Source: Spirochaetia bacterium
GTDB taxonomy: Bacteria > Spirochaetota > Spirochaetia > Treponematales > Breznakiellaceae
Reading direction: 5' to 3'
DNA length: 9,939 nucleotides
Assembly: GCA_025997655.1 (NCBI GenBank)
Contig: BNUW01000093.1
Location: 1 to 9,939 of the forward strand
A program made the translations under genes and the position numbers. Positions 1-6,418 of this stretch are shown here, one piece after another (within the stretch, counting starts at the first letter, position 1; each line of letters opens with the position of its first letter). A model generated the notes under the pieces. It worked only from the letters and a program-made list of their open reading frames with translations, made no database searches and was not told the origin of the DNA.

Positions 1-257
1 CAGGAACTGCGGAAGTTTGACGCACTTCTGTTGGAAACGCCGGAAAGGCTTACGCCCCGGAGGCTCAATCCCCTGCTGGACCGGCTGGAAAAAAGGGCAA
101 TCGGAGCGGAAAGCCATCTTTCGCTGCTGAAACGCCGCCGAAACCTGGTCCGTCAAGCGAACTACGAGGCTGAATTCCAAAGCGCCTACCGGAAAGCTGC
201 GGAACGTGCCGCCGCCGCCTTTCCCTTCTCGGAACCTTTAGCCGCCGTTGCCGCCGA
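1..257 (+). pseudogene. Inverted copy and continuation of the nusB-downstream membrane protein gene
   Basis: Frame 1 is open from the first base and begins QELRKFDALLL, identical to residues 52-84 of the minus-strand gene whose start is at 509. It continues with about 52 residues (IGAESHLSLLKRRR, then a basic and Ala-rich stretch ending EPLAAVAADA) of ordinary helical protein. After 257 the frame enters the second repeat arm, becomes Ser/Arg-rich and ends at 357. I read 100-257 as the true continuation of the gene at 258-509, placed in the wrong orientation. It has no start or ribosome binding site of its own. Function unknown. Confidence 0.55.
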
Positions 258-356
258 TGCCCTTTTTTCCAGCCGGTCCAGCAGGGGATTGAGCCTCCGG
301 GGCGTAAGCCTTTCCGGCGTTTCCAACAGAAGTGCGTCAAACTTCCGCAGTTCCTG
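1..356. repeat. Perfect 99-base inverted repeat with 158-base spacer at the window edge
   Basis: Bases 1-99 are the exact reverse complement of 258-356; position i pairs with 357-i, and pairing stops at 100/257. The left arm may extend beyond the window. The arms code for the same protein segment (RKFDALLLETPERL and on) on opposite strands. Natural-looking protein continues from the left arm into 100-257 on the plus strand, whereas the minus-strand continuation past 258 is low-complexity Ala/Lys. That asymmetry is what a fold-back (inverted) chimera gives. A true invertible segment is possible but less likely. Confidence 0.9.
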
Positions 357-509
357 AAAAAAGTTCCCCTGCTCCGAAGGATCGTTCCAGCCGGTATAGT
401 AGAGGAGAAAGGCAAGGCCCCCCAGAAGGAGCAGGAAAATTGCCAGCCCCAGGATACACACCGCCTTTAGCTTAGCAAGCTGCGGCCGATGATCCAAGGC
501 TTGTTTCAT
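186..509 (-). CDS. Membrane-anchored protein of unknown function, 3' part replaced at an inverted repeat
   Basis: I do not recognise a family. The predicted product has a short basic N-terminus (MKQALDHRPQLAKLK), one strongly hydrophobic segment at about residues 16-38, then a soluble, charged helical region, so it is probably a single-pass inner-membrane protein. The ATG overlaps the nusB stop as ATGA, indicating translational coupling in the same operon. Residues 1-84 look genuine. Residues 85-107, encoded by 186-257, are an Ala/Lys/Ser-rich run that is the antisense of better coding sequence and is probably spurious. The likely true product starts here and continues with the plus-strand sequence at 100-257, giving at least 136 residues. 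No catalytic motif is visible. Confidence 0.6.
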   Translation of the reverse strand: MKQALDHRPQLAKLKAVCILGLAIFLLLLGGLAFLLYYTGWNDPSEQGNFFQELRKFDALLLETPERLTPRRLNPLLDRLEKRASAATAAKGSEKGKAAAARSAAFR

Positions 510-937
510 GGGCTTCCGGCCGCTTGCAGGGTCTGCCGGATACTGTCCAGGACACCGTTAATGAACCGGTAGGAATCATCGGCGCCGTATTCCCGGGATA
601 TGCCGATGGCCTCATCAATAACAATTGAGGGGGCCATCTCTTCCTGGTACATGAGGGTATAGACACTTATCCTCAGCAGGGCAAGATCGACCCGGCTTAC
701 CCGGGAAAAAGTCCAGTTTTTTAAATGGGCGCGGATCATGGTATCCACGGCCTCAAGGTTTTCTATGGTACCCTGGATTAAAAGCCGGGCAAAACCACCG
801 GCGCCTTCGTCCAGGGCGGCCTGTTTCTCCGCTTCGAGCCAGGAAAAGCTCAGCAAATCTTCCAGGGTGGGGGAGGCCGCTTCATAGGAATACAGGGCCT
901 GAAAAGCCAGAATCCGCCCTTTTCTGCGTGATGCCAT
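506..937 (-). CDS. nusB: Transcription antitermination factor NusB
   Basis: NusB binds boxA RNA with NusE (ribosomal protein S10) and supports antitermination of rRNA operons in the cytoplasm. The 143-residue length is typical. Family landmarks are in order: the N-terminal MASRRKGRILAFQALY (R..A.Q.LY), W75, RVDLALLRI at 82-90, VIDEAIGISREYG at 106-118 and the near-terminal FINGVLD at 125-131. The start is an ATG with only a weak GGG-type ribosome binding site upstream; the N-terminal motif fixes it. It lies 27 bases after the SurA-like gene and overlaps the next gene by four bases (ATGA). No promoter is evident in the short gap, so it is probably read from upstream. Confidence 0.95.
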   Translation of the reverse strand: MASRRKGRILAFQALYSYEAASPTLEDLLSFSWLEAEKQAALDEGAGGFARLLIQGTIENLEAVDTMIRAHLKNWTFSRVSRVDLALLRISVYTLMYQEEMAPSIVIDEAIGISREYGADDSYRFINGVLDSIRQTLQAAGSP

Positions 938-964
938 TTGCTACTGCACCCGTTGCCGCGTCCG

Positions 965-2281
965 TTACCAGGCGAGCAAGTTTTCGTGTACCGTTACCGA
1001 ACCCTCTTTCCGGAGCTCCTCGGCCAGGGTGTTGGTCACCAATGCGGCTCCTTCGGTCAGAGCGCGCTGCATCAACTGGGAGTTGATCACATCCCGAACC
1101 GTGGCGGGGGCCCCCAAACGGTAGGTATCCTTAAGCTCAAGATTTACCGGGAGAAACTTGGCGGTTACCTTGATGATAAAAAAGCCCTGCCTGCCCTCAA
1201 TTACCCCGGAAACCTTGCCTTCCGTCAGGGGCTTGGCCTGATCGATAAAGTTCACCCCAAAGACTTGCTGTATCCGGGGATCCTCGGTACTGAGCAGGAT
1301 AAACCGGGCGGATCCGGAGTTATTGGCAGCCGCTGCGGCGGCGGATTCCTCATTAAAAGCCGAAACACTGGAACCGATTTTCCTGGCCAGTTCGTCCGCC
1401 CGGGTCCGTGCCGCCAGGACCGCCGAGGCATTGGAGCCGAAGGGTATCCGTATATAGTCAAAGGAAATCGTATCGGGCCGGGTAAACTCGGTTTTGTACC
1501 GGTTATAAACGGCCAAAATCTCCTCTTCCGTGGGATTGCCCCCTGCCGCAGTGATCAGGTATTTCTGTACCATCAACTGCCGCCGGATCTGCCCCCGGAG
1601 GGAGATCAAATCCATACCCTGCCGCTTGATAAAATCGTTGAACTCCGCATCCGTTGGAACCCGTCCTGCCTGGGCGGCCAACTCATCCTTTACGCCCTGA
1701 ATTTCGATATCAATATCCCGGTCGGAAATGGAATCCCCGGCCTTGGCCTTTTCCGCCTGCTGTACAATGTACTGTTCTATATATTTCTGCCTGACAAGGT
1801 CCTCATGCAGGTAAGCCTGAAAGGCGGTATAATTCATGTTGTACTGCTTTTCAATACCCTCGGCAAATTCCTGGTCCGTAATCTGCCGCCCGACGCTGGC
1901 CCGTACCATCTGGATCCGCTGTTCCAGTTCCGCAGGCGGCGAAGTAATGCCCGCCCGTTCCGCCGCCTGAAGCACCAGCCGTTCGCTTACCATGGCGTCC
2001 AGGACCATACGCCGGAGATCCAGGGGCGATACTTCCGGGGGAATCTCCTGCATCTTTGACCGCCGTTCTACCTCAAGCTGCAGTTGCTTGACATAAATAA
2101 CTTCTTTTTTGGTCAGGGTTAGCTCAGCTACGATATCCGTAGACAGCCCCGCCGCGCCAATGGGGGTCCCCTCGGGAAGGGACTCCGTTTTCGAATCCCC
2201 TTTGCCTCCGCAGAATAGGGAGCCGGTTCCGAAACCCGCAAACAACGCAAGGAAAAGGAACCATCTTGTAAACTTTCTCAT
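965..2281 (-). CDS. SurA-like periplasmic chaperone / parvulin-type peptidylprolyl isomerase
   Basis: Probable envelope chaperone for exported proteins. Starting at the second ATG gives 438 residues. The first ATG (2285-2287) sits two bases after the AAGGG ribosome binding site, while the second has ideal spacing of eight, so I prefer 2281. The N-terminus is a signal sequence (MRKFTRWFLFLALFAG). It ends near SLFC-GG, which could be an atypical spirochaetal lipobox, though F before the Cys is unusual. Next comes a helical SurA_N-like region (about 60-245), including VSERLVLQAAERAGI and a second similar helical block. A weak parvulin-like segment follows at about 270-376 (ISFDYIRIPF ... GFFIIKV), and a helical tail ends the protein. 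The usual GGDLG signature of active parvulins is not visible, so isomerase activity is doubtful. In T. pallidum I recall a basic membrane protein (Tpn39b) at the corresponding place between nusB and alaS. Confidence 0.75.
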   Translation of the reverse strand: MRKFTRWFLFLALFAGFGTGSLFCGGKGDSKTESLPEGTPIGAAGLSTDIVAELTLTKKEVIYVKQLQLEVERRSKMQEIPPEVSPLDLRRMVLDAMVSERLVLQAAERAGITSPPAELEQRIQMVRASVGRQITDQEFAEGIEKQYNMNYTAFQAYLHEDLVRQKYIEQYIVQQAEKAKAGDSISDRDIDIEIQGVKDELAAQAGRVPTDAEFNDFIKRQGMDLISLRGQIRRQLMVQKYLITAAGGNPTEEEILAVYNRYKTEFTRPDTISFDYIRIPFGSNASAVLAARTRADELARKIGSSVSAFNEESAAAAAANNSGSARFILLSTEDPRIQQVFGVNFIDQAKPLTEGKVSGVIEGRQGFFIIKVTAKFLPVNLELKDTYRLGAPATVRDVINSQLMQRALTEGAALVTNTLAEELRKEGSVTVHENLLAW

Positions 2282-2321
2282 ATCCATATCCCTTAGTATA
2301 CTTTATATTTACCCGTCCTGG

Positions 2322-4112
2322 CTATTCCAGGATCGCACGGATTCTTCGCACCCCGGAGGATGATGACTGCTCCTTCTGAATCTTGAAGGTTCCCATGGTC
2401 CCGGTATGTTCCACATGGGGGCCGCCGCACACCTCCGTTGAGAAATCCCCGATGGCATACACCTTCACCTGGGATTCGTACTTTTCCCCGAAAAGCGCCA
2501 TGGCCCCCAACTTCCTGGCATCCTCAAGGCTCATCACCGTCATGGTAACCGGCAGATCCCGTTTGATCTGCTCGTTCACCATGGCCTCGACCTTGCGCAG
2601 CTCTTCGGCGGTCAGGGGAGCGCCGTGGGAAAAGTCAAACCGCATCCGTTCGGCGGTGATATTGGAGCCCTTCTGCGCCGCATGATCCCCCAGCACCATC
2701 TGTAATGCCTTTTGCAACAGATGGGTTGCGGTATGATATTTGGTGGTTTCCTCGGAATGATCCAAAAGGCCGCCCTTAAAAATCTGATCACCCCCCGCGC
2801 GGGAAAGCTCCTGGTGCTTCTTGAATGCCTCGTCAAATTCCGCCCGGTTCACCGTGAGGCCCTGTTCCGACGCCAATTCATCGGTCAGCTCAATGGGGAA
2901 ACCGTAGGTGTCGTAGAGCTTAAACGCAAGCCGCCCGGACATGATTTTCTTTGGGTCCTTCAATAAATTGGGGAGGAGTTTCTCAAACTCATGTTCCCCA
3001 TTCTTGAGGGTTTCCAGGAACTTCTGTTCCTCAGTATCAAGCTCTGCGATGATCTTGGCGCGGTTATCCGACAGTTCCGGATAAGGCCCCTTAAACATAT
3101 CCACCACCACTTCCGCAATGGGCGATAAGACCAGCCGGTCCTCAATGCCAAGCTTCCGCCCGTGCCGCACCGCCCGGCGTATGAGCCGCCGCAGCACATA
3201 CCCCGCGCCCACATTGGAGGGGCTCACCGCCTTGGGATCACCCAGCACGAAGGTGGATGCCCGGACATGGTCACAGATGATACGCACCGACTTGTCCTTC
3301 TCCGGGTCAGACCCGTAGGTATACCCCGAAGCTTTCTCTATACTCGCGATAATCGGGGCGAAGATCTCCGTATCGTACACCGATTTCTTTCCATTAAGGA
3401 TGGTCACGGTCCGCTCTATGCCCATGCCGGTATCCACGCAGGTACGGGCCAGGGGTTCGTAGGTCCCATCGGCGGTCTTATTGTACTGCATGAACACATC
3501 GTTCCAGATCTCAAGCCACTTCCCGCAGCCGCAGCCGGGGCCGCAGTCCGGGCCGCAGGGCTCTTTCCCAAAATCGTAGAACATCTCCGAATCCGGGCCG
3601 CAGGGGCCGGTGGTTCCCGCAGGTCCCCACCAGTTGTCCTCCCGCCCCAGGTACTTGATACGATTTTCCGGGATACCCAGTAGTTTCCAGACCCGGGCGG
3701 ATTCATCATCTCGGGGAACCGTCTCATCCCCCTCAAAAACCGTAACCCCCAGCTTTTCCGGGGGGATGCCCAGCCATTTTGGGGAAGTGAGGAACTCAAA
3801 ACTCATCCTGATGGCCCCTTCCTTGAAGTAATCCCCCAGGGACCAGTTCCCCAGCATTTCAAAAAAGGTAAGGTGGCTGGAATCTCCCACGGATTCAATA
3901 TCCCCGGTGCGGATACACTTCTGATAATCCACCAGCCGGTTCCCCGCCGGGTGGGGCTCCCCCAAAAGGTAGGGCACCAGGGGGTGCATACCGGCGGTGG
4001 TAAAGAGCACCGTGGGGTCGTTTTCGGGGATCAGGGACTTGCCCTGAATCTGGGCGTGATCATGGGACTTAAAAAACTCGACATACAGGGACCGCAATTC
4101 CTGGGCATTCAT
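2322..4112 (-). CDS. alaS: Alanyl-tRNA synthetase, short spirochaetal form
   Basis: Charges tRNA-Ala with alanine and clears mischarged Ser/Gly. I start at ATG 4112 (596 residues), nine bases after GGAG. A GTG at 4127 is in frame but overlaps that ribosome binding site. Landmarks, in that numbering: TTAGMHPLVPYLLG (about 38-51), the motif-2 region with SVGDSSHLTFFEMLGNW (74-90), a Cys-rich insert between GPCGPDSE and KWLEIWND, VDTGMGIER (about 226-234), and motif 3 GAGYVLRRLIRRAVRHG (303-319). The editing domain has HTATH (460-464) and C562-xxx-H566. The protein stops at GVRRIRAILE, so the C-Ala/DHHA1 domain of the roughly 870-residue enzymes is absent; spirochaete AlaRS proteins are known to be this short. 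First gene of the apparent alaS - surA-like - nusB operon. Confidence 0.97.
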   Translation of the reverse strand: MNAQELRSLYVEFFKSHDHAQIQGKSLIPENDPTVLFTTAGMHPLVPYLLGEPHPAGNRLVDYQKCIRTGDIESVGDSSHLTFFEMLGNWSLGDYFKEGAIRMSFEFLTSPKWLGIPPEKLGVTVFEGDETVPRDDESARVWKLLGIPENRIKYLGREDNWWGPAGTTGPCGPDSEMFYDFGKEPCGPDCGPGCGCGKWLEIWNDVFMQYNKTADGTYEPLARTCVDTGMGIERTVTILNGKKSVYDTEIFAPIIASIEKASGYTYGSDPEKDKSVRIICDHVRASTFVLGDPKAVSPSNVGAGYVLRRLIRRAVRHGRKLGIEDRLVLSPIAEVVVDMFKGPYPELSDNRAKIIAELDTEEQKFLETLKNGEHEFEKLLPNLLKDPKKIMSGRLAFKLYDTYGFPIELTDELASEQGLTVNRAEFDEAFKKHQELSRAGGDQIFKGGLLDHSEETTKYHTATHLLQKALQMVLGDHAAQKGSNITAERMRFDFSHGAPLTAEELRKVEAMVNEQIKRDLPVTMTVMSLEDARKLGAMALFGEKYESQVKVYAIGDFSTEVCGGPHVEHTGTMGTFKIQKEQSSSSGVRRIRAILE

Positions 4113-4125
4113 AGGCTTAATCTCC

Positions 4126-4138
4126 ACAAACTATTATA
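4126..4138 (-). promoter_or_regulatory. Candidate -10 box for alaS
   Basis: The minus strand reads TATAAT at 4138-4133, about 20 bases before the alaS ATG and directly upstream of its GGAG ribosome binding site, giving a predicted start near 4126 and a very short leader. No convincing -35 hexamer is seen 16-18 bases upstream, so this rests on a perfect -10 alone. The 58-base gap also has to serve the divergent lipoprotein gene. Confidence 0.35.
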
Positions 4139-4158
4139 TAGAAAATCTTAATTTATGG

Positions 4159-4171
4159 TACACTATCGTTA
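4159..4171 (+). promoter_or_regulatory. Candidate -10 box for the lipoprotein gene, possible leaderless start
   Basis: TACACT (4159-4164) lies six bases before the ATG at 4171, so a transcript would begin at or next to the start codon. This agrees with the lack of any Shine-Dalgarno sequence in front of that ATG. The -35 region is poor. Treat as a hypothesis. Confidence 0.25.
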
Positions 4172-5439
4172 TGATAATTAAAAGCCGTTTCGGATCGGTA
4201 TTGCTCACGGCACTATTGCCGCTTTTACTGCTTGCCGGATGCGCCGGGTTGAACGCCCCGAAGGAAACTTCCCAAGGGGATGCCGAAAAACCGATGGAAG
4301 CCGCTCCCCCCTTAGAGACGATACCCGCTTTGCCGGAGCGTCCTAACCCTGCGGGGATGGAATTTATTCCCGCCCCCCTTTCCTGGCCTGCCATTGCGCC
4401 GGGGGTGGGTCTTGTTAAACCGGGCGAAGCTGAAACGAACGCGCTTACCGAATCCTTCCGTACCGCTTACATTGAAGAATGTCTTCGGAATCCCTCCCTG
4501 GATGGGGTGTTGGGGGGCGATTTTGTCCACCGTTGGCCCGCGGCGGCGCCCCTATGCCGGGTGCAGAACTGGCGGGACCCCTCCCTGGCGGAGACCCCTA
4601 ATACCTGGGGAATACCGTCCCTGGTTTTGGCTATTCAGAGTATGGAAGGGAACTGGGTGTTTACCGTCCGGGGGGCTATCCTCAACATCTACGGGAAAAG
4701 CGCCGGCCGCAAGGGGGCTAACGGCGCCGCCGGATACGGAGTGCCGGTGGGTGATGAATTCCTCTATAAAGGCGGTATCGCCCAGCGCTTTGAATATGGC
4801 CTGCTGTATGTTGACCCTGATGGGAAGGGGGGCTTCACACCCGGCACAGCCCCCTCCACAGTGGAAGCCGTCCCGGAAATCTTGGGATACCTAAGCGCGG
4901 AGGGAACCTCCACCGAGACGGATTTTCGGGAAGCCTGGAAGCGAAGCATGAATTCGGGCCTGCCGCCCCTCAAAGCCGATGGCCCGGCATTGAGGCTGGA
5001 CTTTTCGGGAACCTCCTGGGAAATTCCGGTAGACACCGCTGCGGCGGGGACAATCCCCATTACGGCACTCTATTACCAGAGCTTCAATCAGGGCAGCGTC
5101 CTGTTCCTGCTGGCGCAAACCACGGCTGCCTCCGCACAAACATTCGGTACGGGTTTCCACACCCGCATCATCGCCGGGCCGTTTCTGGATACATTCCTGG
5201 CGGGCCGGGACCATCCCCTGCCCGGAGCGGACGCCCCCCCCTTGTTCATCACCCAACCCGGCGTTCCCGGATTGCGGCCGGAAGACGCGCCGTTTCACGA
5301 AGCGGTACTTCAGGGACTTGCCCGCTACGGCCTGCCTTTGACCGATGCCGCCCCTTCCAGAGAAGGGAACCCCGAGCGGGATGGGGACACATTTAGGGAA
5401 ACCCAGCGGTTTTCCCAGGGGTGGATGGTGGTGCAATAA
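4171..5439 (+). CDS. Lipoprotein with two LGFP-like repeats
   Basis: Exported lipoprotein of unknown role, 422 residues. The N-terminus has basic residues, a Leu-rich core and the lipobox LLAGC, with the lipidated Cys at 24, followed by a Pro/Glu-rich linker (about 30-70). Two segments resemble LGFP repeats, which in other bacteria are found in cell-wall or surface proteins. One is near 187-215 (GYGVPVGDEF, then GGIAQRFEYGLLYV). The other is at the C-terminus, 385-421 (RYGLPLTDA, then RETQRFSQGWMVV). Between them is an unrecognised region. No catalytic residues are apparent. The ATG has no ribosome binding site; the signal peptide supports this start. It is divergent from alaS and convergent with the SPOR gene, so it is probably transcribed alone. 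Envelope location is well supported; the repeat assignment is by eye. Confidence 0.75.
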   Translation: MIIKSRFGSVLLTALLPLLLLAGCAGLNAPKETSQGDAEKPMEAAPPLETIPALPERPNPAGMEFIPAPLSWPAIAPGVGLVKPGEAETNALTESFRTAYIEECLRNPSLDGVLGGDFVHRWPAAAPLCRVQNWRDPSLAETPNTWGIPSLVLAIQSMEGNWVFTVRGAILNIYGKSAGRKGANGAAGYGVPVGDEFLYKGGIAQRFEYGLLYVDPDGKGGFTPGTAPSTVEAVPEILGYLSAEGTSTETDFREAWKRSMNSGLPPLKADGPALRLDFSGTSWEIPVDTAAAGTIPITALYYQSFNQGSVLFLLAQTTAASAQTFGTGFHTRIIAGPFLDTFLAGRDHPLPGADAPPLFITQPGVPGLRPEDAPFHEAVLQGLARYGLPLTDAAPSREGNPERDGDTFRETQRFSQGWMVVQ

Positions 5440-5453
5440 ATTCATTCCTATCG

Positions 5454-5603
5454 AGCCAGTTCCAAAAAAAGGATTAACCACTTTTCCACCCAAAGAGTGG
5501 AAAAGTCGACCTCACTGACGCCACGGACTCCTGCTTTCTTATCCTTTCCCTTGTCCGTGTTGTCCGTGAGGTCTGTGGTTAAATTCCTATTTTGGAACTG
5601 GCT
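5454..5603. repeat. Nested inverted-repeat element (MITE- or REP-like) in a convergent gap
   Basis: The outer arms 5454-5481 and 5575-5603 are imperfect reverse complements: 14 end bases (AGCCAGTTCCAAAA) and an inner TTAACCAC match exactly, with a slightly different middle. Inside, 5508-5528 and 5553-5573 pair at 18 of 21 positions. A separate perfect 10-base hairpin sits at 5480-5506. There is no open reading frame. This layering is unlikely by chance and suggests a mobile or dispersed non-coding repeat; copy number cannot be judged from one window. Confidence 0.7.
5480..5506. terminator. Perfect 10-base hairpin, possible bidirectional terminator
   Basis: ACTTTTCCAC and GTGGAAAAGT pair perfectly around the seven-base loop CCAAAGA, 41 bases after the lipoprotein stop. 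No T-run follows on the plus strand. On the minus strand a run of seven T lies about ten bases beyond the stem. It and the larger 5508-5573 fold are the only good stem-loops between the two convergent genes, so a termination role is plausible but not typical. Confidence 0.35.
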
Positions 5604-5642
5604 TAATTATTCTTTTTCGTGTGTTTCGTATTTTTCGTGGTT
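5554..5642 (+). repeat. Two CGTG arrays with an exact 9-base period
   Basis: 5554-5580 and 5616-5642 are each three 9-base units of consensus T-Y-C/T-G-T-G/A followed by three variable bases, and both end in GTGGTT. Aligned directly, the two 27-base arrays agree at 17 positions. The minus strand of 5508-5528 has the same pattern (TCCGTGGCG, then TCAGTGAGG). There is no coding potential. Function unknown. Confidence 0.6.
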
Positions 5643-5669
5643 TTTTCTTCAAAATGAAAATTCCTGAGC

Positions 5670-6416
5670 TTACAGTGTCGCCGGGGCTTTCAGCACGATG
5701 CTCCCTTCAAACCCGTTGAACTCCTTGATCAACTTCTGCCAGTAATCCGCTTCATTCTGTGAGGTATAGGGGCCGACCCGGACCCGGAAAAAGTCTTTCC
5801 CCTCCACATTGCGGTTTTCAATAAGCGAGGTGATGCCCTTGGAAGCCAGGGTGTCCTTAGCCGCTTCCGCACGGGCTACGGTGGAGAAAGAGCCGGTCTG
5901 TACCCAGAAATTCTCCGGGGTTTTGGGGGCAGCCGCCTTGGGAGCGGCAACTTTCGGGGCAGCGGGTTTGGGAGCGGCAGCCTTGGGGGCAGGAGCGGGA
6001 CTTTGCCGGGCCGGGGTGGCCGCCGGTTTGGGGGCAGGAGCAGGGGCGGGCGCTTCGGGAACCGCCGCTGCGGTGGGCCGCCGTACATCGACGACCAGCC
6101 GGTTACCGCCGCCTGAACCGGCTGGGTCCACGGTTACGGCGGCATCGGGATTCTCACCGTAGACATACACGATATTATCCTGGGGACCGCCATCGGGGGT
6201 CTTCTGAGGATTGAGGGAATTTTTAACCAATTCTATCGGACCCGCAGGATCCCCTGCGGGAATGGGTTTTACCGCCGGCGCCGGGTTCGCCACCGCCGCC
6301 GGAGAGGGATTCCGGGGTGAAAACACCAGGATTGAAGCTCCTATCACAATGACCAGAAACACGCCAACCGAAATCGACACAAGCAGTAATTTCTTCTTTT
6401 CCATCATTTCTACCAT
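5670..6416 (-). CDS. Membrane-anchored SPOR-domain protein
   Basis: Predicted inner-membrane protein with a periplasmic peptidoglycan-binding domain, like FtsN/DedD-type division proteins. From ATG 6416 the product has 248 residues: short charged N-terminus (MVEMMEKKK), transmembrane helix about 10-32, a spacer, a Pro/Ala/Lys-rich linker (121-166) and a C-terminal SPOR domain (169-243). The SPOR domain shows its usual FWVQTGSFSTVARAEAAKDTL opening in shortened form (WVQTGSF, AEAAKDTL) and the FFRVRVGPY core. SPOR domains bind glycan strands lacking stem peptides at septa. The frame is open upstream to 6563, but that part overlaps coaE and is antisense-like. ATG 6416 has a GGAG about ten bases upstream and follows the coaE stop by two bases, implying coupling. 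It could instead be a general envelope protein; FtsN identity is not claimed. Confidence 0.9.
   Translation of the reverse strand: MVEMMEKKKLLLVSISVGVFLVIVIGASILVFSPRNPSPAAVANPAPAVKPIPAGDPAGPIELVKNSLNPQKTPDGGPQDNIVYVYGENPDAAVTVDPAGSGGGNRLVVDVRRPTAAAVPEAPAPAPAPKPAATPARQSPAPAPKAAAPKPAAPKVAAPKAAAPKTPENFWVQTGSFSTVARAEAAKDTLASKGITSLIENRNVEGKDFFRVRVGPYTSQNEADYWQKLIKEFNGFEGSIVLKAPATL
5919..6056 (-). repeat. Pro/Ala/Lys-rich repetitive linker inside the SPOR gene
   Basis: Codes for residues 121-166 of the SPOR protein, made of variants of the APKPAAPK unit. Such linkers span the periplasm in SPOR and TonB-like proteins. The underlying DNA is a run of near-repeats of GGGAGCGGCA, so length variation between strains is likely. 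Confidence 0.7.
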
Positions 6417-6418
6417 AC

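Noticed and set aside
938..2059. Long open frame on the plus strand opposite the SurA-like gene
   Set aside because: It is antisense to a well-supported gene, Gly/Pro/Arg-rich as expected of a GC-rich shadow frame, and has no recognisable motif or ribosome binding site.
2295..2300. TATACT upstream of the SurA-like gene as a promoter
   Set aside because: It has no -35 partner and lies almost against the ribosome binding site; cotranscription from alaS is simpler.
2317..2331. Short palindrome CCTGG/CCAGG at the alaS stop
   Set aside because: A five-base stem with no T-run is too weak to call a terminator, and the next gene starts about 40 bases further on in the same direction.
5444..5590. 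ATTCCTAT at 5444-5451 and 5583-5590 as a target-site duplication
   Set aside because: The second copy lies inside the right repeat arm instead of flanking the element, so it is not a duplication of the insertion site.
5554..5642. CRISPR array
   Set aside because: The 9-base units are directly adjacent, degenerate and have no spacers or cas genes nearby.
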